A model generated the notes under the pieces. That model saw only the letters and a list, made by a program, of their open reading frames with translations. It made no database searches and was not told the origin of the DNA. This document shows, piece after piece, positions 24,022 to 33,072 of a stretch of 64,000 nucleotides of DNA (the stretch's first letter is position 1; each line of letters opens with the position of its first letter). The translations under genes were made by a program, and so were the position numbers. This stretch comes from Dactylosporangium sp040689395 (GTDB lineage: Bacteria; Actinomycetota; Actinomycetes; Mycobacteriales; Micromonosporaceae). The DNA lies in the NCBI RefSeq assembly GCF_040689395.1, contig NZ_JBFAZX010000011.1, forward strand, positions 1 through 64,000, read 5' to 3'.

Positions 24022-25446
24022 GTGGACGCACCCGACGTGGACGAGACCCTGCGCGCGCTGCGGGCGCACCGCCGCGACCTCGTCGCCGATTTCTCCGCAG
24101 CGCTACCGCGGGCCAGAACGGCCGTCCTGACCCGCCTGTGGGGCGCCCTGTGGCGCGAGGACGTCGTCGCCGCCGGCCGGCTGGGCGGCGCGCCGCCGCC
24201 GCTGTTCGGCCCGCCCGTCACCCGGGTCGTCGCCGACGGCGTCACGCACGACGACCCCGGCGCCCTCGCCGCCGCGCTCGGCCTGGGCCCGCAGCTGGTC
24301 CGGGAGCTGGACAACTCGGTGGCGAACCTGGCCCTGGCGATGACCGCCCAGCCCGGCCCCGGTAGCACGCTCGCCGACGCCGAACAGTCCATCGTGGACG
24401 GCCATCCGCTGCACCCGTGCTGCCGTACCAGGATCGGGATGAGCACCCTCGACGTGCTGGCGTACGCGCCGGAGCACCACCCGACCGTGGCGCTGCGCCT
24501 CGTCGACGTGGACCCGGCCCGGTGGCGCACGTCGGGCCGGCCGGTGCCGCCGCGGCTGCCGGTGCACCCGTGGCAGCTGCCCCGGGCCCTCGCCTCGGGC
24601 CTGGTCCGCGACACCGGCGTGGACGTGCCGGCCCGGCCGCTGATGTCGCTGCGCACCGTGGCGCCGATCGGCACGCACTGGGCGGGTCTGCACCTCAAGA
24701 CGGCCGTCGAGGTGCAGATGACCAGCGCGGTGCGGACCCTGTCCGCCCCGGCGGTGCACAACGGGCCGCTGGCCTCACAGCTGGTGGCGGAGCTTTCCCG
24801 GCGTACACCCGGAATCCACGTGCTGCGGGAACTGTCCGCCGCCACGGTGCTGGACGCGGCCGGCGAGCCGCAGCGGGCGCTCGGCGCGCTCTGGCGGCAG
24901 GCGCCCCCGGCCGGCGCGACCGTGGTGCCCCTCGCCCTGCTGCCGCAGCGGCCGGACCTGCTCACGCCCGGGTTCTTCGCGCAGCTGGTCGACCTGATGG
25001 TGCCGCCGCTGCTGCGGCTGCTCGCGCTCGGGGTGGCGCTGGAGGCGCACGGGCAGAACACCCTCGTCGAGATCGCCGAGGGCCGCCCGGTGCGGCTGCA
25101 CTACCGCGACCTGGGCGGCATCCACGTGCACGAGGGCCGGCTGCGCCGGGCCGGGTTCCAGATGCCGCCGCTGATCGGGGCCCTGCCGACCGGCGACGAG
25201 GAGGCGCTGCGCACCAAGTTGTTCGCGGCGGCGTTCACGACCGTGCTGTACAGCCTGGTCGCCGCGCTGGGCGACGAGCGGCTGTGGGACCTGGTCGCCG
25301 CCGCCGCCCGCGCCTCGGTCGGCCCGGCCGACGCGGCGGCGCTGTTCGGGCCCGAGTGGCCGTTGAAGGCGACGGCGGCGATGCGGCTGGCCGCCGACCC
25401 GCTCGCGGACCGCTGGTGCCGGGTGCCGAACCCGATCCAGCGCTGA
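24022..25446 (+). CDS. IucA/IucC-family siderophore synthetase (NIS synthetase)
   Basis: A 474-residue NRPS-independent siderophore synthetase, which adenylates a carboxylate such as citrate and condenses it with an amine or alcohol. Family motifs: GHPLHP followed by CRTRIGMS (about residues 126-140; the usual Lys in HPxxKxRxG is Arg here), LPVHPWQLPR, KTAVEVQMTSAVRTLS, and ALEAHGQNTLV (about 340). A FhuF-like C-terminal domain follows (LRTKLFAAAFTTVLYSLV). Family members are usually 580-620 residues, so this is short. GTG start 6 bases after TAGACT, leaderless type. It leads a compact locus with a deformylase, a decarboxylase and a second synthetase. Confidence 0.88.
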   Translation: MDAPDVDETLRALRAHRRDLVADFSAALPRARTAVLTRLWGALWREDVVAAGRLGGAPPPLFGPPVTRVVADGVTHDDPGALAAALGLGPQLVRELDNSVANLALAMTAQPGPGSTLADAEQSIVDGHPLHPCCRTRIGMSTLDVLAYAPEHHPTVALRLVDVDPARWRTSGRPVPPRLPVHPWQLPRALASGLVRDTGVDVPARPLMSLRTVAPIGTHWAGLHLKTAVEVQMTSAVRTLSAPAVHNGPLASQLVAELSRRTPGIHVLRELSAATVLDAAGEPQRALGALWRQAPPAGATVVPLALLPQRPDLLTPGFFAQLVDLMVPPLLRLLALGVALEAHGQNTLVEIAEGRPVRLHYRDLGGIHVHEGRLRRAGFQMPPLIGALPTGDEEALRTKLFAAAFTTVLYSLVAALGDERLWDLVAAAARASVGPADAAALFGPEWPLKATAAMRLAADPLADRWCRVPNPIQR

Positions 25447-25467
25447 GCGCCCGCGTACTGTCGGACC

Positions 25468-25989
25468 GTGACGATTCGACCCATCCGCGTGCTCGGCGAC
25501 CCGGTGCTGCGGACCCCCGCCGAGACGGTGACCTCATTCGATGCCGAGCTGCGGGCGCTGGTCCGTGACCTGCTCGACACGCTGACCGGCGAGCCGGGCC
25601 GGGCCGGGGTCGCCGCGCCGCAGATCGGCATCGGCGCCCGGGTGTTCTCCTACGGTGCGAACAAGGCGCTCGGCTACCTGGTCAACCCGCGGATCACCGC
25701 CCGGTCCGGGCAGCAGGACGGCGACGAGGGCTGCCTGTCGATCCCGGGCCTGGCGTTCCCGACGCCGCGGGCGATGCGGGTCACCGCCGAGGGCTTCGAC
25801 GAGCACGGCGAGCCGGTCACGGTGACCGGCACGGGCCTGCTCGCCCGGGCGCTGCAGCACGAGACCGACCACCTCGACGGCGTGCTGTACATCGACACGC
25901 TCATCGGCGACGCCCGCCGCCAGGCGCTGCGGGCGGTGCGCTCGGCGTTCAGGCCGGCAGCTGCTCCGGGGACTCGTCCAGGATCGTGA
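25468..25989 (+). CDS. def: Peptide deformylase (secondary copy candidate)
   Basis: A 173-residue peptide deformylase with all three motifs: GVAAPQIG near residue 49, EGCLS near 90 and HETDHLDG near 131, giving the Cys/His/His metal site. The family removes formyl groups from nascent proteins; housekeeping copies usually neighbour fmt or are isolated, whereas this one sits inside a siderophore-like locus. The last 41 bases overlap the convergent decarboxylase gene. GTG start 6 bases after TACTGT. Possible roles: a spare or inhibitor-insensitive deformylase, or deformylation of a pathway intermediate; both are inference. Confidence 0.92.
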   Translation: MTIRPIRVLGDPVLRTPAETVTSFDAELRALVRDLLDTLTGEPGRAGVAAPQIGIGARVFSYGANKALGYLVNPRITARSGQQDGDEGCLSIPGLAFPTPRAMRVTAEGFDEHGEPVTVTGTGLLARALQHETDHLDGVLYIDTLIGDARRQALRAVRSAFRPAAAPGTRPGS

Positions 25990-27118
25990 AGGCCGGGTGG
26001 GCCAGGCGCAGGAAGTCGTGGTGGGCGACCTCCCAGCCGTACGCGCCGGTGCCCGCCAGCAGCACCACGTCCCCGGCCCGGATCCGCTCGACCGGCACGC
26101 CGGCGGCCAGCACGTCGCGGGGGTTGCACTGCTCCCCCGCGACCGTGACCGGCGCGCCGGTCACGCCGGGCCGTTCGAACGCGTACGGCCAGTCCTCGAC
26201 GGGCAGGACCGTGAACGGGTGGCTGTAGCCCCACGACGCCGGCAGCCGGAAGTGGTGGGTGCCGCCGCGGACCACGGCGAACCACCGCCCGTGGCTGCGT
26301 TTGACGTCGACGACCTCGGCGGCGTACCAGCCGGCCGGCGCCGCGACGTACCGCCCGGGCTCGACGACCAGCCGCGCCCCACGATCGAGCGTGAGGTCGC
26401 GCAGCCCGGCGGCGAGCGCGTCGAGGTCGAACGCGGCGGCGCCGGTGACGTCGACGCCGAACCCTCCCCCGGCGTTGATCAGCGGCCCGTCGACGCCGAG
26501 GTCCCGCGCCGCCTGCCGGGACCACGTGACGCAGTCGCGGATGAACGCGGCGTGCGCGGCGGCGTCGAGGTTGTTCGACACCGCGTGCAGGTGGAAGCCG
26601 AGCAGCTCGTGCCCGTCGCGGCGGGCCAGCGCGGCGGCCGCCGCGAGGTGCTCCTCGGCCATCCCGAACTGGGTCGGCGCCCCCGACATGCGGTGCGAAC
26701 CCGGCAGTGCCGCGTGGGCCCGGTTGACCCGCAGGCAGATCCGGGCCGGTCCGGCCACGGCGGCGAGCCGGCGCAGCTCGTGCGGGCTCTCCACGTTGAT
26801 CACGGCCCCGGCCGCGACAGCGGCGCGCAGGTCGTCGTCGGTCTTGGCGGGCCCGCTGAACAGCGTGAACCCCGACCCGGCCGCCACCGCCGCGGCGAGC
26901 TCCCCGCCGGAGGCGACCTCGAGGCCGTCACCTGCCTCCAGCGCGGCCCGGACCACCGCCGGGTGCCCGTTGGCCTTCATCGCGTACGCGACCAGGGCGC
27001 CCTCCGGCAGTGCCGCGCGCAGCTGCGCGATGCGGGCCCGCACCGTCGGCAGGTCGTAGATGTAGGCGGGCCGCGGCCCGCGCAACGCCGCGCGCACGAC
27101 ACGTGGGACAGGTGACAC
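25949..27118 (-). CDS. PLP-dependent decarboxylase, SbnH/ornithine-diaminopimelate decarboxylase type
   Basis: A 389-residue fold-III PLP enzyme. The PLP Lys is in YAMKANGHP (residue 48), the phosphate-binding Gly loop is LINAGGGFG, VVEPGRYVAAPAGW supplies the Glu-Pro-Gly-Arg region, and GEQCNPRDVL holds the cross-subunit Cys. Diaminopimelate decarboxylases share these, but pairing with IucA/IucC synthetases points to SbnH of the staphyloferrin B pathway, which decarboxylates a citryl-diamino acid intermediate. The GTG at 27118 has GGAG close upstream; the gene is divergent from the second synthetase with only 46 bases between and overlaps the deformylase gene tail-to-tail. Confidence 0.87.
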   Translation of the reverse strand: MSPVPRVVRAALRGPRPAYIYDLPTVRARIAQLRAALPEGALVAYAMKANGHPAVVRAALEAGDGLEVASGGELAAAVAAGSGFTLFSGPAKTDDDLRAAVAAGAVINVESPHELRRLAAVAGPARICLRVNRAHAALPGSHRMSGAPTQFGMAEEHLAAAAALARRDGHELLGFHLHAVSNNLDAAAHAAFIRDCVTWSRQAARDLGVDGPLINAGGGFGVDVTGAAAFDLDALAAGLRDLTLDRGARLVVEPGRYVAAPAGWYAAEVVDVKRSHGRWFAVVRGGTHHFRLPASWGYSHPFTVLPVEDWPYAFERPGVTGAPVTVAGEQCNPRDVLAAGVPVERIRAGDVVLLAGTGAYGWEVAHHDFLRLAHPAFTILDESPEQLPA

Positions 27119-27164
27119 GGCTCTCCGTTCAGGTCGGGCCGGTACGCGCAGTAGGCTTCCCGCG

Positions 27165-28373
27165 ATGCGCCTCATCGACGCCCGCGACCCGATCGCGTTG
27201 TGGCAGTACGCGGAACGGTATCTCGGGGTCGGGACCCGCACGTACAGCCCCTACGCCGCGGACCTGGACATTGCCGAGGAGTACCACCCGCAGCGGGGAA
27301 CGGCGACGTTCGAGCTCCCGACGTTCCGCGTCCCGGCCGGGCTCGGCGCCTACCGCCGCGCCGCGATCCCGTCCGGCCTGCACGAGCTGTACACCGGCGA
27401 CGACGGCATTCTGCTGCCCGTACACCCGAACACCCTGGACAGCCCCGACCTCCTCGGCGCCGGCGAGCTGTCGCGGTGCGCCCCCGGCCCGTCGCTGACG
27501 GTGGTGCCGTCGGCGAACGCCCGCACGGTCTTCGTCACCGCCGTGGCCGGCCGCCCGGTCGAGCCGCACTTCGTGAAGCTGCACTACCCGCGGCGCCTGT
27601 CGCGGTTCACCCGCCGGCTGCGCCGCCCGGTGATCGAGCTGCAGCTGTGGGTGTCCGACGACCTGGTCCGGGCCGGCCTGCCGGTCCTGCCGGAGGTCGG
27701 CGGCGGCTGGTTCGACCCCGGCCTGGGCGAGGACGCGTGGGGGTTCCTGATCCGTTCGGCGCGCCCGCTGCGCCCGGCCCCGTCGGTGACGGTGCCGCTG
27801 TTCGCCCTCTACGGCCGGGACCTGCACGCCCCCGACGACCCGACACTGCTGGAGCAGCTGGTCGCGGCGTTCGGCGAGGACCCGGTCGAGTTCGTGGCCA
27901 GCCGCGTCATCGTGCCGATGGTCCGCCTGTGGTGCGAGACCGCCCGCGCGACGGGCTGCCCCCTGGAGACGCACGGCCAGAACACCCTGTTCGCCTTCGA
28001 CCTGGCGGCAAACCAGACAACGGTGTTGTACCGGGACTGCGCGATCTATGTCGACAGCTCGCTGCGCGCGGCCGCGTCCCTGCCGGGCGGCCTGCCCCCG
28101 GCGAACGTCATCCCCCGCGACGTCGCACTGGCCGCCGACGAGGTGTTCAGCCTGACGTACGACAGCTTCATGGGCCACCACGCCCTGTCCTACCTCGCGA
28201 CCTTGGCCCACGACGCCTGGGGCGTGCCGAACCGGGTGCTGCACGAGGCCGCGAGGGCCGCCTTCACCACGCCCGACCTCCTACCGGCGACGGTCTACTA
28301 CTACGACAACGTCCTGTACGACAACGGCGACTGGAAGCTGCTCGACACCGGCACCCCGCCCGTGTGGCGCTGA
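27165..28373 (+). CDS. Short divergent IucA/IucC-family synthetase
   Basis: A 402-residue member of the NIS synthetase family, about two thirds of normal length. It keeps LLPVHPNTL (degenerate HPWQ), VKLHYPRRLSRFTRRLRRP and LETHGQNTLFAFD (about residue 270), followed by YRDCAIYVDSS. The N-terminal region carrying GHPxHP is absent or unrecognisable, so nucleotide binding may differ from classical members. ATG 7 bases after TAGGCT (leaderless type). Probably acts with the first synthetase and the decarboxylase on the same small molecule. Confidence 0.8.
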   Translation: MRLIDARDPIALWQYAERYLGVGTRTYSPYAADLDIAEEYHPQRGTATFELPTFRVPAGLGAYRRAAIPSGLHELYTGDDGILLPVHPNTLDSPDLLGAGELSRCAPGPSLTVVPSANARTVFVTAVAGRPVEPHFVKLHYPRRLSRFTRRLRRPVIELQLWVSDDLVRAGLPVLPEVGGGWFDPGLGEDAWGFLIRSARPLRPAPSVTVPLFALYGRDLHAPDDPTLLEQLVAAFGEDPVEFVASRVIVPMVRLWCETARATGCPLETHGQNTLFAFDLAANQTTVLYRDCAIYVDSSLRAAASLPGGLPPANVIPRDVALAADEVFSLTYDSFMGHHALSYLATLAHDAWGVPNRVLHEAARAAFTTPDLLPATVYYYDNVLYDNGDWKLLDTGTPPVWR

Positions 28374-28421
28374 CCCCTGCTCCCTCCCGGCCGGGCTCTG
28401 TGTTTCCCCGTTCAGGTGCCC

Positions 28422-28473
28422 GCTGTTCTCCGGTCGGCTGTTCTCCGTTCGGGTACGGCCGGCCCGGGCCGGC
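28422..28473. repeat. 15-base tandem duplication followed by 16-base palindrome
   Basis: 28422-28436 and 28437-28451 are adjacent copies of a 15-base unit (GCTGTTCTCCGGTCG, 14 of 15 identical). A self-complementary GCCGGCCCGGGCCGGC follows at 28458-28473. This lies between the synthetase gene and the SNF2 gene and may end transcription of the former. Confidence 0.6.
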
Positions 28474-28512
28474 ATGCGTGGCTGGCGCCTCCGGCACAGT
28501 AGGGTCGGACCG

Positions 28513-31500
28513 GTGATCGTCGTGCACGGCCTGGTGGCCCCGGACGGAAGGCTGGCCTGCTGGGCCGAGACCACCGATGCCCCGATCCTCCAGCGCGTCC
28601 CCGCTTCCACCACTCCTGTCACGTCGCCCACTCCGGCCGCACCTGCGGCGTCTGTGACTCCTACCGCGGACAACGCCGACGAGCCGGCCGCGCAGATCGT
28701 CGACGGTGAAGCGCTCCCCGCACCGCGCCGTTCCCACCGGGACGTCCCCGCCCCGCACCCGTTCGCCGTACTTCCTCCGTTGCCCGGCACCGTCACGACC
28801 GCCGACCTGCTCCTACCGTCGACGCCCACCCGCCCGGTCGCGTCCCCGGAGCTCACCGAGCACCTGCCGACGACCCGCTCGCGGGCACAGCCGGCCACCC
28901 GTCGCCAGACGACCTGGACGGTCCCGATCGTCGTACTGCCCCCCGGAACCGACCCGGAGGCTCTCCTGACGAGCACCCCGGACCTGCGCCCCGGCTCGTC
29001 GATCGGATACCTGGCCGACGTGGCTTCCTTCGCCGCGAGCCTGGTCGACCGCGGCCGCGTCCTGCCCACGCTCACCACCGAGTTCACGCCGACAGCGGCG
29101 GAGAGCGATGCTCCGGCCGGCGATGGGTCCACAGTCCGCGGCGCTGCGGACCTGTCCGCCCCCGGCGCCGAGCACTCACGGCCCGTCGCCGGCCCGGCGG
29201 CCCGTTGGCGGCCGGCGCTGTGGGGGGCCGACGCCGCGACGTTCGAGGCCCTCTGCCGCGCCATGCCCGGCGTGGCCCGCGCGGCGGCTGCGTGGCCGGC
29301 CGACGCAGCGACCCGGACCGCCCTCGACGTGACGGTCGACGCCCTGGCCCGGGCCCGCCTGCGTAACCGCCCCCTGCTCACGGACGGCCAGGTCCGCCAC
29401 GACACGGTCGTACGCGCCTGGCTCGCGGCCCTCACCGCCCCCGACGCCCGCCTCCGCACGGCTGCGGCGACGACCGCTCCCGGAGCCCGCCCTGCCCCGG
29501 AGCGGGCCGGCCCGGGCCGGATCGGGGATCGCGCCGACGAGGCCCCTTCCGGTGCCCCCGGACCGGGCGCCGCTTCCCATCGCGCGCCGCAGGAGCCGGC
29601 CGGCAGCAGCGTGACGTCACCCCCGGCGGCGAGTCCGGCCGCAGCCGCCTCCGCTGCGGCCGCAGTGTCCGCTGTGCCGCAATCCCTCGCGGCAGCTGAA
29701 GCCCTCGGTGTGGCGGAGGCTTTCGGTGCGGCGGGAACGTGGGCCGGCGCGGAAGCCGCTGGCGGCGGGTCCTCGGTGGCGATCCTCGAAGGGCCCGAGG
29801 TGGCGCGCCTGCGCGAGGTCGTCGAGCGGTGGTCGGGCAGCGGGCGGCCCGCGCCCGTGCGTACCTGTTTCCGCCTCACCTACGTCGATGACCCCGACGA
29901 CGGGGCGGCTGACGGGGCGGCGCAGGACGACGGTGTGTGGCTGGTGGAGTTCCTGCTGCAGCCCGCCGATGAGCCGGGGTTGCTCGTGCCGGCCGAAGAC
30001 GTGTGGCACGACGCGGCGTCGCCGCTGTTTCGGTGGGTGGACTACCCGCAGGACGTGCTGCTGGCGGACCTCGGCCGGGCGAGCCGCCTGTGGCCGGACC
30101 TCGACGACGCGTTGCGGGTGCCGCGGCCGGTGTCGCTGCGGCTGGACACCACCGGCGCATACCGTTTCCTGACCTACGCGACGCTGCTGCACGACGCCGG
30201 CTTCGGGGTGCTGCTGCCGGCCCAGTGGCAGCGCCGCCAGGAGCTGGGCCTGACGCTGACGGTCCGTAGCCGGCAGCCGGCTGCGCCTGTGCTGCGTGAC
30301 ACGACCGCGAACCGGGACGCGATCGTCGCCTACCGGTGGGGGCTGGCGATCGGCGACGAGTTCCTCAGCGAGGCCGACCTGGCCGAGCTGTCCCGGGCGA
30401 AGGTGCCACTGGTGCGGCTGCGGGGCCGCTGGGTGCATCTGGACCGGGAGCGGCTGCGGGCGGGGCTGGCGTTCCTGCGCCGCGGCGGTCGCGGTGAGAT
30501 GACCGCGGGCGAGGCGATGCGCCTGACCCGGCTGGTCCCGGACGGGGACCTGCCGTTGCCGGTGACCGGCGTGGACGGTGCGGGTTGGCTCGCCGACCTG
30601 CTGACCGGCCGCGCCGTGGAGCGCCTGGAGTTGCTCGACGAGCCGCCGGCGCTGGCCGCGCGGCTGCGCCCCTACCAGCGGCGCGGCCTGTCGTGGCTGG
30701 CGTTCCTGGACTCCCTCGGCGTCGGTGCGCTGCTCGCCGACGACATGGGGCTGGGCAAGACGGTGCAGGTGCTGGCATTGGAGGCGCATCTGCGTGGGCA
30801 GGGGCCGCGGCCGCCGACGCTGATCGTGTGCCCGCTGTCGGTGCTGGGCAACTGGCGCCGGGAGATCGAGCGGTTCACGCCGGGCCTGACGGTGCGCGTC
30901 CATCACGGCAGCGCCCGCCCGGGCCGGACCGGCTCGTCCGACCCGTCCAGTCCATCCGAGGCCGGTCTGACCGAGCTGGCCGGCGCCGACCTGGTCCTCA
31001 CCACCTATCAGGTGGCGACCCGCGACGTGGACGTCCTGGCCGCGATCGCCTGGGACCGGGTGGTGCTCGACGAGGCGCAGCAGGTGAAGAACGCGACCGG
31101 GGTCACCGCGCGGGCGATGCGGCGGCTGCCCGCCCGGCACCGGGTCGCGCTGACCGGCACCCCGGTGGAGAACCGGCTCACCGAGCTGTGGTCGATCGCG
31201 GACTTCCTCAACCCGGGCCTGCTGGGCGAGGCGAGCATCTTCCGGGCCCGCTACTCGGTGCCGATCGAGCGGTGGGGCGACGCCGACGCGGCGCGGCGGC
31301 TGCGCCGGGTGACGCGCCCGTTCCTGCTGCGGCGGGTGAAGACGGATCGGGCGGTGATCACCGACCTGCCGGAGAAGCTCGAGCGGCGGCAGTGGTGCAA
31401 CCTGACGCTGGAGCAGGCGACGCTCTACCGGGCCGTGGTCGACGAACTGTTCGTGAAGCTGCGGGAGGGCCGGGCCGGGCCGCAGCGCAAGGGTCTGGTG

Positions 31501-32124
31501 CTGTCGGCGATGACGAAGCTCAAGCAGGTGTGCAACCATCCGGCGCACCTGATGGGCGACGGCACCCCGCTGCCGGGCCGCTCCGGCAAGCTCGCCCGGC
31601 TGGAGGAGATCCTGGCCGCGGCGCTGGCGGCCGGCGACCGGGCGCTGGTGTTCACGCAGTTCGCCCGGTTCGGCCACATGCTCGTGCCGCACCTGGCCGA
31701 CCGGCTCGGCACGGGTGTGGAGTTTCTGCACGGCGGCACCGCGAAAGGAGCCCGCGACCGGATGGTCGAACGGTTCCAGGGTGGCGACGGCCCGGGGGTG
31801 CTGCTGGTGTCGCTGAAGGCGGGCGGCACCGGCCTGAACCTCACCGCCGCGAACCATGTCGTGCACGTGGACCGGTGGTGGAACCCCGCCGCGGAGGCGC
31901 AGGCCACCGACCGGGCTTTCCGCATCGGCCAGCGCCGTGACGTGCAGGTCCACACGTTCGTGTGTATCGGCACGATCGAGGAGCGGGTCGAGCACATCAT
32001 GGCGGGCAAGCGCGACCTCGCCGGGGTCGCGGTCGGCAGCGGGGAGGGCTGGCTCACCGGCCTGTCGACCGACGACCTGCTCGACCTTGTGACGCTGTCC
32101 CCGGAGGCGGTCGAGGATGGCTGA
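28513..32124 (+). CDS. SNF2/HepA-family DEAD-box helicase
   Basis: A 1203-residue SNF2 ATPase. Residues 1-400 are Ala/Pro/Thr-rich and poorly conserved, followed by a bacterial SNF2-specific domain. Motif I DDMGLGKTVQ lies near 745, motif II DEAQQ near 852, motif III LTGTPVEN near 880. The helicase C-terminal half has LVFTQFARFGHML, LLVSLKAGGTGLNLTAANHV and AFRIGQRRDVQVHTF. These enzymes translocate on DNA and remodel nucleoprotein or RNA-polymerase complexes. The GTG at 28513 follows TAGGGT by 7 bases. Its end overlaps the SWIM gene by 8 bases, the usual pairing in actinobacteria. Confidence 0.92.
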   Translation: MIVVHGLVAPDGRLACWAETTDAPILQRVPASTTPVTSPTPAAPAASVTPTADNADEPAAQIVDGEALPAPRRSHRDVPAPHPFAVLPPLPGTVTTADLLLPSTPTRPVASPELTEHLPTTRSRAQPATRRQTTWTVPIVVLPPGTDPEALLTSTPDLRPGSSIGYLADVASFAASLVDRGRVLPTLTTEFTPTAAESDAPAGDGSTVRGAADLSAPGAEHSRPVAGPAARWRPALWGADAATFEALCRAMPGVARAAAAWPADAATRTALDVTVDALARARLRNRPLLTDGQVRHDTVVRAWLAALTAPDARLRTAAATTAPGARPAPERAGPGRIGDRADEAPSGAPGPGAASHRAPQEPAGSSVTSPPAASPAAAASAAAAVSAVPQSLAAAEALGVAEAFGAAGTWAGAEAAGGGSSVAILEGPEVARLREVVERWSGSGRPAPVRTCFRLTYVDDPDDGAADGAAQDDGVWLVEFLLQPADEPGLLVPAEDVWHDAASPLFRWVDYPQDVLLADLGRASRLWPDLDDALRVPRPVSLRLDTTGAYRFLTYATLLHDAGFGVLLPAQWQRRQELGLTLTVRSRQPAAPVLRDTTANRDAIVAYRWGLAIGDEFLSEADLAELSRAKVPLVRLRGRWVHLDRERLRAGLAFLRRGGRGEMTAGEAMRLTRLVPDGDLPLPVTGVDGAGWLADLLTGRAVERLELLDEPPALAARLRPYQRRGLSWLAFLDSLGVGALLADDMGLGKTVQVLALEAHLRGQGPRPPTLIVCPLSVLGNWRREIERFTPGLTVRVHHGSARPGRTGSSDPSSPSEAGLTELAGADLVLTTYQVATRDVDVLAAIAWDRVVLDEAQQVKNATGVTARAMRRLPARHRVALTGTPVENRLTELWSIADFLNPGLLGEASIFRARYSVPIERWGDADAARRLRRVTRPFLLRRVKTDRAVITDLPEKLERRQWCNLTLEQATLYRAVVDELFVKLREGRAGPQRKGLVLSAMTKLKQVCNHPAHLMGDGTPLPGRSGKLARLEEILAAALAAGDRALVFTQFARFGHMLVPHLADRLGTGVEFLHGGTAKGARDRMVERFQGGDGPGVLLVSLKAGGTGLNLTAANHVVHVDRWWNPAAEAQATDRAFRIGQRRDVQVHTFVCIGTIEERVEHIMAGKRDLAGVAVGSGEGWLTGLSTDDLLDLVTLSPEAVEDG

Positions 32125-32905
32125 GCGCAGCTGGTCCCACCAGTTCATCGTCATGCTGGAATCGTTGCGGATGGGTACGACATTTTCTCAGGGCCGCCGC
32201 TACGCCCGCTCCGGGCAGGTACGCTCCGTGACGATCTCGACCAGTATCGTGACGGCGCTCGTCGTGGACGACGACGGCGAGACGTACCGTGCGCGAATCG
32301 GCGTCAAGGCGTTCACCGCCGCCGACTGGGCCCGTGTCGAGCGCGCCCTGGCCGGTGAGGCGATCCACGCCGCGAAGCTCCTGGCCGGGCACCTGCCCGA
32401 CGACCTCGACACGATCCTGGCCGGGTTCGGACTGTCGCTGTTCCCGCAGAGCCTGTCCGAGATCGTCCTGGACTGCTCCTGTCCCGGCTGGCAGAAGCCG
32501 TGCCGGCACCTGACCGCGGCCTGCTACGCCCTGGCCGAGGAGTTCGACGCCGACCCGTTCGGCATCCTCGCCTGGCGTGGCCGCGGCCGCGACGAGCTGC
32601 TGGAGTCGCTGCGCGCCCACCGCGTGTCCGCCCTGGGGCACGTCGCCGGCCCGGCGCACCCGGCACCGCGCTCAGCCAAGCCCGGAACCAGCGGATTCGG
32701 CAGCTTCTGGCAGTCCGGCCCCCGGCTGGGCGCCCCCGACCCCGCCGTCCCCGGGTCCGTCCACCGCGGCGACGCGATCCTCGAGCAGCTCGATCCGCTC
32801 CCGCTCACCGCCGGCCGTTTCGACGTCACCGACCTGCTCCGTGGCGCATACCACACATTCACGGACAGCGATCACGGGTTGCCAGAGCGCCGCGCCGGCC
32901 GGTAG
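32117..32905 (+). CDS. SWIM zinc-finger domain protein
   Basis: A 262-residue protein with the SWIM motif CxCx(n)CxH as DCSCPGWQKPCRHL near residue 118-131. SWIM domains bind DNA or proteins, and this gene type regularly follows a SNF2 helicase. The first 100 residues (FSQGRRYARSGQVRSVTI, then VDDDGETYRARI) are the domain seen in other SNF2 partners; the last 90 are Pro/Gly-rich. ATG overlaps the helicase stop, indicating coupled translation and a joint function, probably in DNA repair or nucleoid remodelling. Confidence 0.88.
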   Translation: MAERSWSHQFIVMLESLRMGTTFSQGRRYARSGQVRSVTISTSIVTALVVDDDGETYRARIGVKAFTAADWARVERALAGEAIHAAKLLAGHLPDDLDTILAGFGLSLFPQSLSEIVLDCSCPGWQKPCRHLTAACYALAEEFDADPFGILAWRGRGRDELLESLRAHRVSALGHVAGPAHPAPRSAKPGTSGFGSFWQSGPRLGAPDPAVPGSVHRGDAILEQLDPLPLTAGRFDVTDLLRGAYHTFTDSDHGLPERRAGR

Positions 32906-32942
32906 TTTCACAACCAGCGGCGCGACGGCGCCGCGGTCAGGG

Positions 32943-33050
32943 CCGAGAGGCGCTGCGACGGATCCGGGCAATCGCCACGCACCACCATCGCCATCCGGGA
33001 TCCGCCACGCTCGGCCACTGCTGACTCCCTTGACGCAAGGGCGCCTCCTG
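32943..33050 (+). promoter_or_regulatory. S-adenosylhomocysteine (SAH) riboswitch
   Basis: The leader of ahcY carries the SAH-riboswitch layout. GAGGCGC (32947-32953) pairs with GCGCCTC (33041-33047) as the closing stem. The core begins CCGAGAGGCGCTGCGACGG, a GGATCC-type arm pairs between 32961 and 33003, CCGCCACGCTCGG (33002-33014) supplies the conserved ligand region, and CCCTTG/CAAGGG forms the last hairpin. SAH binding to this class raises expression of SAH-recycling genes. The ribosome-binding GGGAGG begins at 33056, directly after the aptamer, so translational control is likely. Confidence 0.85.
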
Positions 33051-33072
33051 TCACCGGGAGGTGACCTCAGGT

